Below are positions 9,871 through 21,527 of a stretch of DNA of 64,000 nucleotides, piece after piece. The stretch lies in the NCBI GenBank assembly GCA_017311185.1, contig JAESUZ010004818.1, forward strand, positions 682,001 to 746,000. The letters are read 5' to 3'. The position numbers were made by a program, and so were the translations under genes. The notes beneath the pieces were generated by a model. That model had not been told where the DNA came from and made no database searches. It saw only the letters and a list, made by a program, of their open reading frames with translations. The first letter of the stretch is position 1. Each line of letters opens with the position of its first letter. The stretch comes from Proteles cristata cristata. Its lineage: Eukaryota > Chordata > Mammalia > Carnivora > Hyaenidae.

Positions 9871-10335
9871 ATCCTCTCATTTCTTTCTCTTATGTCATTG
9901 CTTTGGCTACGATTCCGGTTCCAACCGGACTAATCCCAGAGACAGCAAGTCCCTTACGTTGTCCTGTCTTTATGAGAGAGACCTCTATTGTTGTACCACT
10001 AAGTGTGATGTTTGCTGCTCATTTCTTATACTCCCTCTCTTTTAGGACTTTCCTCCTCTTCAGAACTTCTTAAGTTTTCATTAGGAAAAGGTGTGCAATT
10101 TTCTGAAGTGTATTTCAGCATTCACGAAGAAAGTCATATGCTTTCTTCTCTGTTAATCTATTAGTAAAACGAATTCATAACAGATTTCCTAGTGTTGACC
10201 CATATTGTCTTTCCTGGAACAAATCCTTACTCTGTCATGGTGGCTGTGCTTTTAAGACTCTTCCGGGTTTAATTTGCTAACATTCTATATGGAGTGATTT
10301 TCGTCTACATTCATAATCGTAGGTAGTCATTTGGG

Positions 10336-12640
10336 GCCAGTTCTCTTGACTGTTAGAAAAACATCATAATGGAAATTATGGCTCCTTAAGAATTCGGTGG
10401 TTTGTTAGAAAGATATACGGCAGAAAGTAACAAAATGTATAGGCGTATCTGAGACTGGTGGCTAAGCTCTCTGCCAAGCCAGTCTCCTCTCCCACTTTCG
10501 AGGTGTTACCCTGACCAGCTGACCCTCCGGGACTAGAAGAGAAAACTAGAACCTGTGAGAAATCTGAGGTTTGATGGATTTTATTTTGAAGGTGAGGAGG
10601 TATTCATCATTTCAATACAAGATAATAGAGGCTAAAGCGACAGAAGAAGAAACCCAGATGGTACCCGTGTATCTGAGCGGCACCTCTCCAGCTGAGAATG
10701 AGCAGGAAAAAAAATTGTGGAGAAGGAAATTGTGGACACTTTTCCTTTGGGATTGTATATGCAAAAGGAATTTCATTTGAAAACTTAATTTCTCAATGGA
10801 ATCTTAACATGGAAGAGAGTTATGTTCAAATTTGGAATGTCTCATGTTTTGGTTCATTGTATATTTTTCTACGCTAGAGTACATGACAAAGCTGGGCATA
10901 ATGTGAGATGAAAAATATAGCAGCAAGTTTTTAGATAACGTACACTTACTTGAAATGTCCCTAAGAGTGACCCCAAGCTAAAGAATGCTCGGCTTTGACC
11001 CGTTTCAGAGGCTGCACTGCCCACCTGGTCCCAGAAGGACAGGACAGAGCAATAGATGTCAGGTGAGCAGCCTCACAAAGAGGGAGGAGGGCCCTCCTGA
11101 CCAGAAGAGTCCTGGCTGACCCAGGGCCTGGCCCCTGAGGCCAGTGGATTAAGACAGAATGAAAGCAGAGGAATGCAGAGCAAGAGGGCATTGAGCCCCC
11201 CAGGGCCCATGAACCCAAGCTCTGTCTACTACCTTGTCAGCTTCACTGCTACTCTCTAGGGACTGGCCATTGGTAACTTGATGGGCCCAGAATCTGCAGT
11301 GGGAAGTTTTCTGATGCACTTACTTTTCTTCAAAGGCCAATAGCTATTTACAGTTCTCTCTTCTGTTTCTTGCCTCCACTTCCTATCCTCAGGAAAATCT
11401 GACCGTGGCTTTCTTTTCCTCTGTTATCTCTGCACTTGTAGACAATTAGGACGGAGGCCATTCTGTAGGTTGCTTGTTCACTCTATCTATCCAACCAGAT
11501 ATCATCTATCTACTGATCCATCCATCCACCCACCCATCCACACAATTCAACAATTCCCACAAGACCCTGTCCGCCTATCTGTGCTGAACACTTGCACAAA
11601 TATCGATAAGTGTGTGCTTTGATTCTCCTTCCTGCTTCTGGGGTACGCGTATCCTCAACCACTTAAGAAGTCAGGGCCTAGCTATTGTCTGACGCTCCGT
11701 CACAAGACCCAGATGTTTCCAACTGCAACAGGACAAGAGTCAGGATTTGCACCCAGGCCTGTCTCCCACCAGCGTGCACTCTCTGGGCTTCTGTGTTAGA
11801 CCACAGCCATGCTCTGGGAGCCCCATCGCTCACCGCTGTTTTCTGTGAACTCGGCTTCCTCCTGGCTAAGCGTGTTCAGCTAATTCTTTCTGTAGTTGGC
11901 TCAAGAGCTTCCTTAAGGAATTACCTTTTAAAGGTTATGTGGGTAGCATACTTTCTGAGTCTGTCTTGTATACTTTTTTCTTATGCCTTCACATAAGAAT
12001 AATTTGGGTGGTTATATAGAGGGTCCCTATATTTCCCCTCTTTACTCATATTCTAGCATTAGGGTTACAGATGAGAAATCCAATACTAGATTGACCTTTC
12101 ATCCTTTGTAGTCAATTTACTTTTCCTATTTAAAAGATTATAGGATTTTTCTCTTGGTTAGGATTCTAGAACATCAGGTGTAGACCAGATTGTTGTGCCT
12201 TGATGAAATGGAGACTTTTCAATCTAGATTCACATATTCTTCCATTAGGAGAATTTTTTATTTTTTTCTATTGCCTTGATTCAGTCTGTTTCCTACTTCG
12301 GTATTCTCATTTTGTGGATCTTGGGCCTGCTACCTTTATTTTAGAGGTTTCTAAAAATGTATCACCATCATTCCCATCTCTTTGTCCCCACGCTCTGCAT
12401 TCTGGAAAATTTCTCCAAGTTGTCTTTAAATTGAACGAATCCTACTTTCACAGTAGCCCCTTTTACTAGTGACTATTGATTTTTAAAAAAAATTTTTCTT
12501 AAAACACCTTGGTATTCTGATTTTCTCTTTTTTCAACAGCCTCCTCTTTACTGATTCAGTATCTTTTGAAATACCTCTGGTGATATTCATTGGACACTTA
12601 AGTTTTTTCTTCCATTTTCTATGTTAATTCTATTTAAGTC
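10336..12640. other. Unassigned non-coding DNA
   Basis: I find no gene and no repeat that I can name. The stretch 11900-12640 is AT-rich and may hide an old LINE relic. Near 11505-11545 there is a short imperfect atcc/accc-type run (ccatccatccacccaccc). The ORFs of 60-103 codons have no recognisable domain. Confidence 0.5.
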
Positions 12641-12652
12641 AGAAATATTTGC

Positions 12653-12860
12653 TCTGGGGGCACCTCGGTGGCTCAGTCGGTTGAGCATCTGACTCTTGAT
12701 TTCAGCTCAGGTCATGATCCCAGGGTCATGGGATTAGCCCTGCATTGCGCTCCACACTGAGCATGGAGTCTGCTTGAGATTCTCTCTCTCACTCTGCCCC
12801 TCTCCCTCACTTGTGCACTCTCTAAAATTTTAAAATAAAAAAAAAATTTTAATTGAAAAA
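12653..12860 (+). mobile_element. Older carnivore SINE
   Basis: The head gggcacctcggtggctcag is followed by gactcttgatttcagctcag and gatcccagggtcatggg, forms typical of older carnivore-wide SINEs rather than the felid-specific ones. The target duplication agaaatatttgc is perfect at 12641-12652 and 12861-12872. Confidence 0.92.
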
Positions 12861-12872
12861 AGAAATATTTGC

Positions 12873-13500
12873 CTGAAATTTTTAGCCTGATTCCCCTCTT
12901 TGGAGTTGCTGATTCTCCTGGTAGTTCTGATGTGCTCTTTGGGTTTGTTTTTGTTTGGTTTTTTGTTTGTGTTTGTTCTGTTTCTTTGTTTTTTGTTTTT
13001 TGGGGTTTTTTTGTAATTCTAAATGAATCCCTATGCTTGTAGAACTGGTAGCTGACATGGCTTTTATAGAGATCGCTATCTGAGTTCCTCTCCAGAGCCA
13101 GCTGTGTTGACTTAGAACCTCTCTTTGGGTCCACAGGATGAGGGCAGGCTAGTGGAGAGATGACCCCCTTCAGGCCCACGAATGGCATCAGCAACCCCCA
13201 CCAAACCCCTGCCACAAACAGCAGTATCCACGTCTTATACATCCTGGAGATGAAGACTGTGGTCAGTTTCTCTGTGTGAGCCAGTACAAACTCCCAAGTT
13301 CCTCAGTTTGATCCTTCTTTCTGCCCAATGATGCCCTTGCTTCCCCACATGTATTGCTTTGCCCTTGATGACTGTGAGCCAGTCAACACCGAACAACCCA
13401 TGAGGGGAATGGCTCATTTGGCAACTGGCAGGCTTGGAGGGAGCAGGAAGATCACAGGGAGAGGCAGAGCCTTCTTGCCTGGACAACAGTGTGTCCTTCA
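12873..13500. other. Unassigned DNA with a T/GT-rich tract
   Basis: A low-complexity tttg/gttt tract lies at about 12935-13012. No gene is supported. A minus-strand ORF starting at 13242 begins with a hydrophobic stretch but runs into the low-complexity tract and the SINE, so I do not call it. Confidence 0.5.
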
Positions 13501-13790
13501 ACAGATGGCGGACCATAGGAGAGCAGGGACTGTCCCTCCTGTGTCTATCACCCAACACAGCGCCACTACAGGCTTGGTAAGTGAATGAAAGACAAACACC
13601 TCCAAGCCCACAGGCTTTTGTTCCAATTTTACTGTGTCTGGCACGTCCTTCCCACCCCCACTGTTACCCTCATGCCCAGGCTCAGCCGTCTCTGGTTCAG
13701 ACTTCAAGCCTCAGCTCAAGTATCACCTCAAAGGAATATGTCTCTGTCCCTCCCCCTGTGGCCCCATAGCTTCTCTTGGGGCACCTGCTC
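13501..13790 (+). mobile_element. L2 LINE fragments
   Basis: The first part (ggagagcagggactgtccct, then a cccaacacagcgcc block, then aagtgaatga) is an L2 tail. The second (ttcagacttcaagcctcagc, then tcaagtatcacctcaaagg) is the L2 segment that normally lies upstream of the tail. Their order suggests two different L2 copies or a rearrangement. Confidence 0.55.
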
Positions 13791-14129
13791 ACTCTGTATA
13801 TTTGTGCACAATTATCTCGGGCCTCTGGTAGATGCAAACAAATATATACAGAAACAAATGAACAAATAAATAAATCTGCAATAAACCATGAGCTCAAAGC
13901 GGCAATCACGTCTCGTCCAAGTTCACATCACTGATGAGAGTGGCACCTGGCATAGAACAGCCAGATATTGTATAACGGAACTGAATAATACACAGGGGAT
14001 TATTATCTTCAACTTATGGTATTTCCATATGATTGTCAGACTCTAGGAGATTGAAACTTCCTTATGGTAGAATGTCAGGCACCATATTCCCCACCCCCCT
14101 CCCCGCCCAGGGGAATGAGAGGAAATTTG

Positions 14130-14430
14130 TCATTCATTGAGCAACTTAATACATGCCAAGCGCTGAGCCAGGTGCTCTCATCATCACAAAACTGGATCTC
14201 ATGTTTCCTGAGTGTGTACCTATTGCCAAACAATATTTTGAGTATTTTACATAAGAAAGTGTTATGAGATAGATATTAATATTATCCCTACTTTTCAAAA
14301 GAGTAACTCAAACAGAAGGCAATTAACTTGCTCAAAACTGCAGAGCGAGCAAGGGTCAGAGCTTGGATTTGAACCCAGGCAGTCTGGTTCTAGAATCTGA
14401 CTGGGCTCCTGATCACTACATTATATTAGT
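14130..14430 (-). mobile_element. MIR SINE
   Basis: Reverse-complement MIR on the plus strand: ttaatattatccctactttt, then ttaacttgctcaaaactgca, then gagcttggatttgaaccca. This is a long, fairly complete copy. Confidence 0.75.
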
Positions 14431-14435
14431 ACATT

Positions 14436-14570
14436 CATTCAGTATCTACAGCAGCCCTGAGAAGTACTACACCCTGATGTATAGGTCAGGGAACTGAGGC
14501 TCACACGACATCCAGATGAGGTTAGCCACCAGCTGGGAAGCCAGGTCTGCCTGCCTTCTAAACTGATACC
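14436..14570 (-). mobile_element. MIR SINE fragment
   Basis: The block ggtcagggaactgaggctca, followed by a ttagccaccagctggg block and aagccaggtctgcctgcctt, matches the reverse-complement MIR core. It directly follows another MIR in the same orientation. Confidence 0.65.
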
Positions 14571-14779
14571 ACCTCCAATTGCAGCCTCCCGGAAATGAGG
14601 GTGCAGAGGGCAGCCTCCTGGCTGGACATCATGCCACAATCCCCACATGCTTTCCACGGGAATGTGCCAAGAAAATCAGGGTGCCAGTGACAGCCCTGTA
14701 TCCCTGGGAGTCCTGAGCAGATGGGGGGCCTGGGCACATAATCACTTAGAAAACCAGTGAGCTGAAGACTTGGCATTAA

Positions 14780-15030
14780 AAAATGACTTCCATTTACTGA
14801 GGGCTGGCTGTGAACCAGAGACATTATTGACATTTTGCATCTCTTAATTCTCTCCACAATATGCTGACAGGTATCCCCCCTCCCCCCCACACACCCGACA
14901 CACACACCCATTTTACAGATAGAACTAGGCCTAGAAAAGGGGAAGTTCCTGCCCAAGCTCACTTGGCCAGTGAGTAGAACTGGATTTTCATTCCAGATGT
15001 GTCTCCTGCCAAAGCCAATGATCTTGACCA
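14780..15030 (-). mobile_element. MIR SINE with a C-rich insertion
   Basis: The plus strand shows ttccatttactgagggctgg, aattctctccacaatatgct, then a C/AC-rich run (14874-14910), then cattttacagatagaactag and cccaagctcacttggccagt. These are ordered reverse-complement MIR blocks with a low-complexity insertion in the middle. Confidence 0.7.
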
Positions 15031-15860
15031 AGAAGTTTCGCCCTGAATTCACCTGCACCCTAAAGACATTTCCCTGCAGCCCTGATTCTGAGCTGCCAAG
15101 TCTGTGGCAGTTGATGGGAGGTGGTTCAGATATGGCTCAGAGAGGAGTAAAAACGACATCCCAGGTGAGGAATAGGAAGTGCTGGGACACAGGGAGAAGG
15201 GCTGGGGAGAGGCACAGAGCTCACAGGGGAAGGTGTACAGATGGGGTCTTCCCAGGGCCATCTTCCCGCCAGAGGTGGGCAAGGGAGAGAGACAAGCCAG
15301 TCATGTTTTGGCGTCGTGAATGTGCAGCGAGGGCCTGCTGCAGGGTGCAGGTGAGGAGTCGGTGCCCTAGCCCCATGTCCCACCTTTGTGCTTTGTGTGG
15401 GAGGAACCTCCCAGATCTTGGGTTCAAGTTCAGACGTGGGCAGATGTTCAAACTTCCAGCTGTACAGAGCATCTGCCACATGACCAAGGGTCCGTTCCCA
15501 AGGCTCCATCCCAGTGACCACAGTGGAGGCACTGTTGGTGGGGGCCCTGGCTGGGTCTCTGGGTCCTCCTCTCCTGGGATCACCCAGCCACGGAGCGGTA
15601 GGAAGCCAAACCAGCTGGCGCTCCTGGGGCCGAGGAATGCTCCTGATGAGGAAGGAAGACCACTCACCAGGAAGTCGCTCTTTCACCCTCTTCTTCGAGC
15701 AGACACGGCACCCTGTCTGACCAGGTCAACCCAGGCACCTCCTCCCCCAGCCTTTACCTGGTGTAAAGCTTATTTAAAATTGGCACGCAGTGGTTTAGAC
15801 AGCAGTGCTGGAATGTCCAGCTCTTTACGCCTTGCAGTTGGGATAATGAAGGTGTAAATC
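15031..15860. other. GC-rich region with unusually long ORFs, no known family
   Basis: A 295-codon plus-strand frame (14970-15857) starts inside a MIR relic, and frames of 186 and 148 codons (15126-15686, 15221-15667) lie on the other strand. The translations are low-complexity mixtures rich in P, S, R and G, without a domain or signal peptide that I know. Overlap of long frames on both strands is more typical of stop-poor GC-rich DNA than of a gene. I do not call a CDS. Confidence 0.4.
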
Positions 15861-16274
15861 ACACTCCCTGCCCTCGAGAAATATGCAAAGTCTTCGCAAG
15901 AAGAAGAACCACAAAAATGGCAACAAAAATAAAAACGGTAACCCTCCATGAGTGCCCATCCACCACACGTTAGCATCCATGTTATTTAATCATAAAAATA
16001 CTAGAGCAAAGACAGTCACTGGGACTTCACGCCTCGGTGCTCCTGTCTGTCACGTGACTGTAGGATGTGTTCAACTGATATCTGAGGTGCAAATTAATGA
16101 AGCATCACACTGCTAAGTGCCCTAGGAATCAAGAGGTGGTCATCTGGTAGAGGCCAAAACACTAAGGAATGAAGATCGAAATAATTTAAACATTAAAAAC
16201 ACCTGAAAGCCCTATTTAACCTAACTTCATGTGAATCAGATGCCAAGGGACAGAGAAGGTAAGCAGTACTTAGT
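15861..16274. other. Unassigned non-coding DNA
   Basis: No gene, clear repeat or motif cluster is seen here. Confidence 0.5.
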
Positions 16275-16284
16275 AAGAAAATGC

Positions 16285-16481
16285 TTGGGGCACCTGGGTG
16301 GCTCAGTTGGTTAAGCATTTGACTCTTGGTTTCGGCTCAGGTCGTGATCTCACGGTCCTGGGATCAAGCCTCGCATCAGGCTCTGCACTGACAGTGTAGA
16401 ACAGAGCCCACTTGGGATCCTTCCTCTGCCTCTGTTTCTCTCTCTTAAAAATAAATAAACTTTAAAATTTTGTTAAAAAGA
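16285..16481 (+). mobile_element. Carnivore tRNA-Lys SINE
   Basis: The head ggggcacctgggtggctcag, a middle with ctcttggtttcggctcagg, a shortened CT body and a tail aaataaataaactttaaaa. The target duplication aagaaaatgc lies at 16275-16284 and 16482-16491. Confidence 0.93.
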
Positions 16482-16764
16482 AAGAAAATGCCTGTGTGAG
16501 ACCCATGTCACAGCCGGAGGAGAGGTCCCTCACTGGAGGCCAGCTGGGTGGCCCATTGCCTGAACAGATGCTCAGGACCCAAGAAGGATGAAGGGAGAGC
16601 AAAGGCCAGGAAACCCAGCCTCAGGCAACCTAGGCCATAGCCGTCAGAGCCCTGGTCAGAATTGCTAATAAGATCGGCTAAGAAAAGCACACTGTCCCCA
16701 TTAGCTTGGGGACACCGTGGTGGAAGCTGCGACCTTCAAGGGCTGATCTGTGAGTGTGGTGGGG

Positions 16765-16870
16765 ACACCTGTAGACCAGCTCTGTGCAGCCCTGGGCAAG
16801 CTGCCCCTCTCTAGGCTTTAGTATCTTCCTCTATAAAACAACAGAAGTAGACAATACCAGCAGTTTTTTA
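16765..16870 (+). mobile_element. MIR SINE fragment
   Basis: The block ctgggcaagctgcccctctc, then taggctttagtatcttcctc and a tataaaacaa block matches the sense MIR 'cctTGGGCAAGttacttaacctctctgtgcctcagtttcc'. Confidence 0.55.
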
Positions 16871-17736
16871 ACCACTGGGGATGTATGGTTCCTTCTGGTA
16901 ACCTAAAGGTTATGGATTCGTTCCTCAGAGGAAAAAAAAAAAAAAAGAACAGGTACATATTTGGCATCAAACAGCAGGGAAGTTTCTGGCACCACCCACC
17001 CTACTCCAGAAGCTCAGATAACAACCGTTGGGTTAGGACACCTCTAATGACTACTTGAGGTCTAGACAAGGTAATTTGAGGCTCTACCAGTAGGAGGCCT
17101 CAAGCGCAGGCTCAAGGAGGGTTTAGGCTCCAGCTGTAGCAAGCCATGGAAGGCAACCACCAAGGATCAAAGTCCTCAAAGGATCTGCTGAGCCGAGCTC
17201 TGTGGCTTCTTCACTCAGGACCCAGGACCAAGCAAGCTTCATTTACAATCCACAGCAGACAAACAGACGCCTATTTGCTACAGAAGCTGAAGAATTCTTT
17301 GCTGTTGACCTGAAGTGACCCAATGGGCCTGAATTCCCCAGAAGAATTGCATCTTGCTAACCTCACAATGGCAGGTACATCACTCCATCTCACAGGGCTC
17401 ACCAGAAAACACGGGCACCCTGCCCTTTCGGCGCAAGATGCTTCTTGGTTCTCTGGGCAGCTTGGGGACACATATGCTTACCTGGCTGTCCTGCTCAGGA
17501 GACATCTGTCACTCACCCCGGTCCAGGCTGCCAGTTGGCCTTAAGGGTTAGAACAGAAATTCAGGACCCCGCTGACGCCGTGAATTGGGTTTTCCACTTC
17601 CTGCTGAAGATATCAAGTCAGAACTACGATCTTCTCTTTGTGGAAACTCATCTCTCCTTTGGGGTGGAGACGGAAAGGGGCCTGTGGGCTTTGAGGACAG
17701 ACTGCAAGAAAAATTCCATGGGAGGTGGGAGGAGGT
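16871..17736. other. Unassigned non-coding DNA
   Basis: A run of As at 16929-16946 may be the remains of a retroposon tail, but no body is recognisable upstream. The ORFs of 60-120 codons have no recognisable domains. Confidence 0.5.
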
Positions 17737-17878
17737 CTCAGCCCGCAGTTCTCATCCTTGTCTGCACGTTAGCATTACCTGGGGAGCTTGTAAAAGTGTA
17801 CCGACGCTGATCTCTGTGGCCAAGCGAGTCTAATGCTCCCCAGGTGAGTATAATGTGCAGCCAGGGCCGAGGACCACC
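17737..17878 (+). mobile_element. MER20 hAT transposon
   Basis: The left end gcagttctcatccttgtctg with acgttagcattacctggg and the right end ccccaggtgagtataatgtg with cagccagggccgagg mirror each other as the MER20 terminal regions do. The copy is nearly full length with a shortened centre. Confidence 0.8.
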
Positions 17879-18325
17879 GTCCAAACATTGAATAAAGCAG
17901 TCAGTGGTGGGTAGCACAGGCTACGTATGTGCAGTGCTCAAGAAAAAGCAGTCTTCACCTTAGGAGGTTCCAGAAAGACTTCTTGGAAGCAAGGCCTTTC
18001 CACAAGCAGATAAGGGGGGGATGGGCATTGCAGACTAAAGGAGGAGCTTAAGCGAGGACCCAGAATTGGGAGAGCCTGTTGCCAATCCGGGCCCTTCGCT
18101 CTTTTTAGGTCTCATCTCACCAAATAAACTCAAAAATGCCTATTTTATCAAGCGAGACCCCACATTCCTGCATTCTTTGAGGCTGATCTAAAATGACCCC
18201 AACTTCGGTGCTTTAGTCTTTGTTCTTATAAAGGACTATTCTGGAATAGAAATTGGAGATGACAGAGGATGGGGTAGTAGACTTCAGAGTTATTTTAGAA
18301 ATGTTTTCACGTACAGGTTTTTCAT
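17879..18325. other. Unassigned non-coding DNA
   Basis: No gene is seen. Around 17960-18010, ttccagaaagacttcttgga resembles part of the ancient repeat pattern described at 5686, but the match is too short for a call. Confidence 0.45.
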
Positions 18326-18440
18326 GTGCTCCTGGGAAATCACTGGGAAGTGGGCAAGAAAACTATAACCAGCATTTTACAGAAAAGGACATGAGCAAAG
18401 GTAAGGCCACCTGCCGAAGGGCATGCAGGAGGCTCCTGTA
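18326..18440 (-). mobile_element. Possible MIR fragment
   Basis: The block cagcattttacagaaaagga, followed by a gtaaggccacctgccgaagg block, is weakly like the reverse-complement MIR core. Short and diverged. Confidence 0.4.
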
Positions 18441-18800
18441 AGAATAGGGTCCATCCGTTAATTCTGTTCACCCTGGGTCCCTTTCGCCTAGGACACACAG
18501 ACCAGCCAGCCGCTCGCCCAGACATTTTGGAGAGAGGTTCCACAGCGCTATGCCCAGGCTAAAGAGGGCAATGACAGGAATTCTCCATGGGCCACTAGGC
18601 ATTCACATCTATTCGTTCAACCAGGAACAAGGAACCAAGAAATAATATACAAGGCAGAATTGTAGCCCTGTTATAGCTTGATAAGTGGAGAATCCTTTGA
18701 ATTTAGATGAGCCTTCAGTGTCCAAAAACGATAGGAATAGCCAGCACAGCTTAGATGTCCATACCAGAAATTATTATCCAGCATTTAAAATGATGCTATT

Positions 18801-19019
18801 GGGGGCGCCTGGGTGGCTCAATCAGTTAAGTGTCTGACTTCAGCTCAGGCCATGATTTCATGGTCCATGAGTTTGAGCCCTGCATTGGGCTCCATGCTGA
18901 CTGCTCAGAGCCTGGAGCCTGCTTCAGATCCTGTGTCTCCCTCTCTCCCTGCCGCTCCCTCGCTCCTTCTCTCTCTCTCCCTCCCTCTCTCTCTCTCTCA
19001 AAAATAAATAAACATTTTA
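18801..19019 (+). mobile_element. Feliform tRNA-Lys SINE
   Basis: Head gggcgcctgggtggctcaat, a complete body with a long CT tract (about 18937-18998), and tail aaaaataaataaacatttt. An imperfect duplication (aaaatgatgctatt before, aaaatgatactttt after) flanks it. Confidence 0.93.
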
Positions 19020-19124
19020 AAAATGATACTTTTGAAGACTACTTATTGACACTGACAAATGCTCCCTCTATAGTGGTAAATAAAATTAGATCTGAGTTCA
19101 TGGAATTATGAATTAAATTCACTC

Positions 19125-19300
19125 ATTCTGCACATGTACCAGGTGCTGCTCTGGGCGCTAAGGAATGAGCAGTGAACAAAACACGGAAGTCCCTCCTCCT
19201 GTCAAGCTCCTGTTCTGGAAGAGAAGACAGTAATCACCTAAAAAAGGAAAAGATATGGGGAAGCAGGTAGTAGTAAGTGCAATCAAGAAATGAATCAAGA
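19125..19300 (+). repeat. Ancient mammalian interspersed repeat, fragment
   Basis: The phrases gtaccaggtgctgctctggg, gagcagtgaacaaaacacgg and aagtccctcctcctgtcaag are the recognisable first half of the pattern described at 5686. Confidence 0.45.
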
Positions 19301-20425
19301 CGGGGGGACGGTAAAAGGGATTTTTTTCCTCCATTATGCCTGAATATATTTTCTAAAAAATATTATATTTATGGCCGGAAAAAAAATTCTTTAAAAAAAA
19401 AAAAGGCAATGCCAAAGAAGTGATCGAGTTAGGAATTAAAGTTAGCTTACACGTTGTACCTCAGCTGGGATTCAGCTGCGTGGCTCTGCTGTAGACTGCT
19501 GGGTGGGGGAAACAGACCCAGAGGGGACCCAGAGGACAGGGCAGTTACAGAGGCAGCGGCCAGTTTCTAGAACCAGCCTTGGATTCAGGAATGTGGTATT
19601 AGTAGAGTTTTCAGAATTGGGGGCAGTGCTGACAGCAAGATGCCCCGGGTGCCAATGCCCCCAAGCCCATCCTCAACATTTCAAATGTTCATGACTATCC
19701 TCCCCTAAGTGAGGCCAGGCTTGATTTCTGAGCCCAAGGGGAGCTGAGCCCGCAGGGGGTGAGGGAGACGCTAACCCCTGCTCTGCCCCTACCCTTCCAA
19801 GGAGACCTAACTACCTCCCAGATGGGGGATTAAGTCAGCGGCCTTTGTGATGAGCACTTGAAAGTTCCATACGATTTTCTACAGTCTTTCTTCCCATCTC
19901 TTTTTGGGACTGTCCTTTGCCATGGCTCCAGTCCACACACAGCAGATGAATTATTTGGGCCACTGAATACAGAAAAATGGATGCAGAGGATGAGGGACAG
20001 AAGGGAAAAATATGGGTTTCAGATGGGAGTCGGGGGACAGAGGTAAGAAGAAGGACCTAGGAGATGGCTGGCCCAGGGCCAAGTGCTTCCTCAGGCCTCA
20101 TTACAGGCTGCTACTCTACTTCCTCACTCACCCAGCTGGAGGGCCTCCCTAGATAGGCACGCCTTCATGAGAGCACCACCTCACTGACAGATTTCACTTC
20201 ATCGCCGTCACCCCCAGGCACTCTCACCGTGGTCCAGCTGCTCATCCTGGCCCTGCCAGGGATGGTGAATGGATCCATGAGCCAATGAGCTGGCCAAATA
20301 TGGTGGGGCATCCATGGCCCTCAGGAGAGAGGAAACTGCGCCGGGAGGGCTATTCACCTTCTCTTGGGCCCACAGAACTCTCCAGGACACCCTAATGCCA
20401 CGTGCACCTTCCTGCCTCCTTCCTG
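19301..20425. other. Unassigned non-coding DNA
   Basis: T-rich and A-rich runs lie at 19321-19405. The rest is mixed, moderately GC-rich DNA without an ORF or repeat that I can assign. Confidence 0.5.
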
Positions 20426-20429
20426 GAAG

Positions 20430-20620
20430 AGCATGGTGACTCAGAGGCTTGGACGGACCAGAGTCCAAATCTTAGCTCAGCTCTCCTTAGTCACGTGATC
20501 TGGGGCAAGCCTCTGGGTCCCTGTTTTCTCATCTGTGAACCAGAGGTTTTAAAAAGGTGAATAGAAAGAGCAGTCACCGAGGGCCTTATAGGTGCTATGT
20601 AAATGGTAACTGTCGCTCAT
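20430..20620 (+). mobile_element. MIR SINE
   Basis: Ordered sense MIR blocks: gtccaaatcttagctcagct, then cacgtgatctggggcaagcc, then ccctgttttctcatctgtga, then gggccttataggtgctatgt. A good-quality copy. Confidence 0.8.
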
Positions 20621-20837
20621 TCTTTCTTATCCTTTCTCCTCCTCCCTATTCTCACAGCAGCTTGGCGTCCCACAAAGGCTTTTGCCCACCTGAACCACAA
20701 AGAAAGCCTCCCGCCCTCTGGCTTTTCTTGCTGTGCCTTTGAACCACACCACTGTGTGGACAACAGGCTCAGCGCTGTGAGCCCACAGGATTCTCCTTCC
20801 AAGGGAGTCAAAGATAGGAAGCATTTTCCTGGGTACT

Positions 20838-20872
20838 GAGGTGGGGAGGGGGCGGTGGGGAGGGGGCAGGGA
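20838..20872 (+). other. G-rich tract with quadruplex potential
   Basis: At least four G runs of three or more are spaced by one to three bases (ggtggggagggggcgg, then tggggagggggcaggg). Such a run can form an intramolecular G-quadruplex; whether it does so in the cell cannot be seen here. Confidence 0.6.
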
Positions 20873-21507
20873 GAGTCAGACTGGCTCTTCTCTGCTCTCT
20901 GCTGCCCCCTGTTGGTTCAGAGCTTGAAGAGCCAGTTGCCCTCTGCCCGTGCGGTTATACCTTTCACGGAGATGTGCTGGTAGAAAGGTAACTCCAAGCA
21001 GTTAAAAAACAAAATAAAACAAACAAAAACACGCTTGGAGATTGTAGACAAGAGTCTCACATGCAGTCCTGCCTTGTCCTGCTTGGCTGCTTTGGGGTGC
21101 TAACAGCTCAGGTGCCCCTGTGACCTAAGGCTTAGACATCAAGGAGACCCCAGGCTTTGCTTTACCGCTTGGGGTCCCTCACTGCGTCTTCCAGAGAGAA
21201 TGACCTTGAATAAGTTCTGCAAAAAGACTGTCGCCCTTTCCTCCATGCTCCGGCCCACGTCAGGCGTTACCAACCAATCGCTTTCTTTCTTTCCTGGTGA
21301 GCACAGACCCAGCTTCAGGATCCTTCTTAAGACGGCTGGACTCCAGTGGCCCTAGTCATTGCATGCCATCACACCTGTTTTACGTCTTGGGGGTTGGAGC
21401 TCAAGCCTGGTCCCTGAAGCCAGGGAGAAGATCTGGAACAAATGTTCTGCTCTGTACCTGCTCCTGTGTCACCTTTCGCCAAACGGTCTGGGTATTTCAC
21501 AGTTGCA
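20873..21507. other. Unassigned non-coding DNA
   Basis: No gene or named repeat. A short aaaac/caaaa run lies at about 21005-21031. Confidence 0.5.
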
Positions 21508-21527
21508 CTAGAGCAGCCTAGGCTTCT

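Larger units (their letters stand above)
7780..10335 (-). pseudogene. Old antisense L1 ORF2 relic, heavily interrupted
   Basis: Read on the minus strand, pieces of this region follow an L1 ORF2: a block with tgcaagtatttttctcatgg on the plus strand near 7816, a block around 8520-8720 matching the antisense of the RT/thumb region (accatgtggaggcttcccat), and 10160-10320, where acaaatccttactctgtcat and gggtttaatttgctaacatt match the antisense of the RT coding part. No long frame survives. The relic is broken by SINEs (7969, 9077, 9379, 9657) and by a separate L1 3' piece (8900-9058). It is too diverged to assign to a subfamily. Confidence 0.6.

Noticed and set aside
12712..13242. A 176-codon minus-strand ORF starting with a hydrophobic, signal-peptide-like stretch (MYKTWILLFVAGVWWGLLMP).
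   Set aside because: Its second half translates a T/GT-rich low-complexity tract and ends inside a SINE. The start context is weak and no homologous family is recognised.
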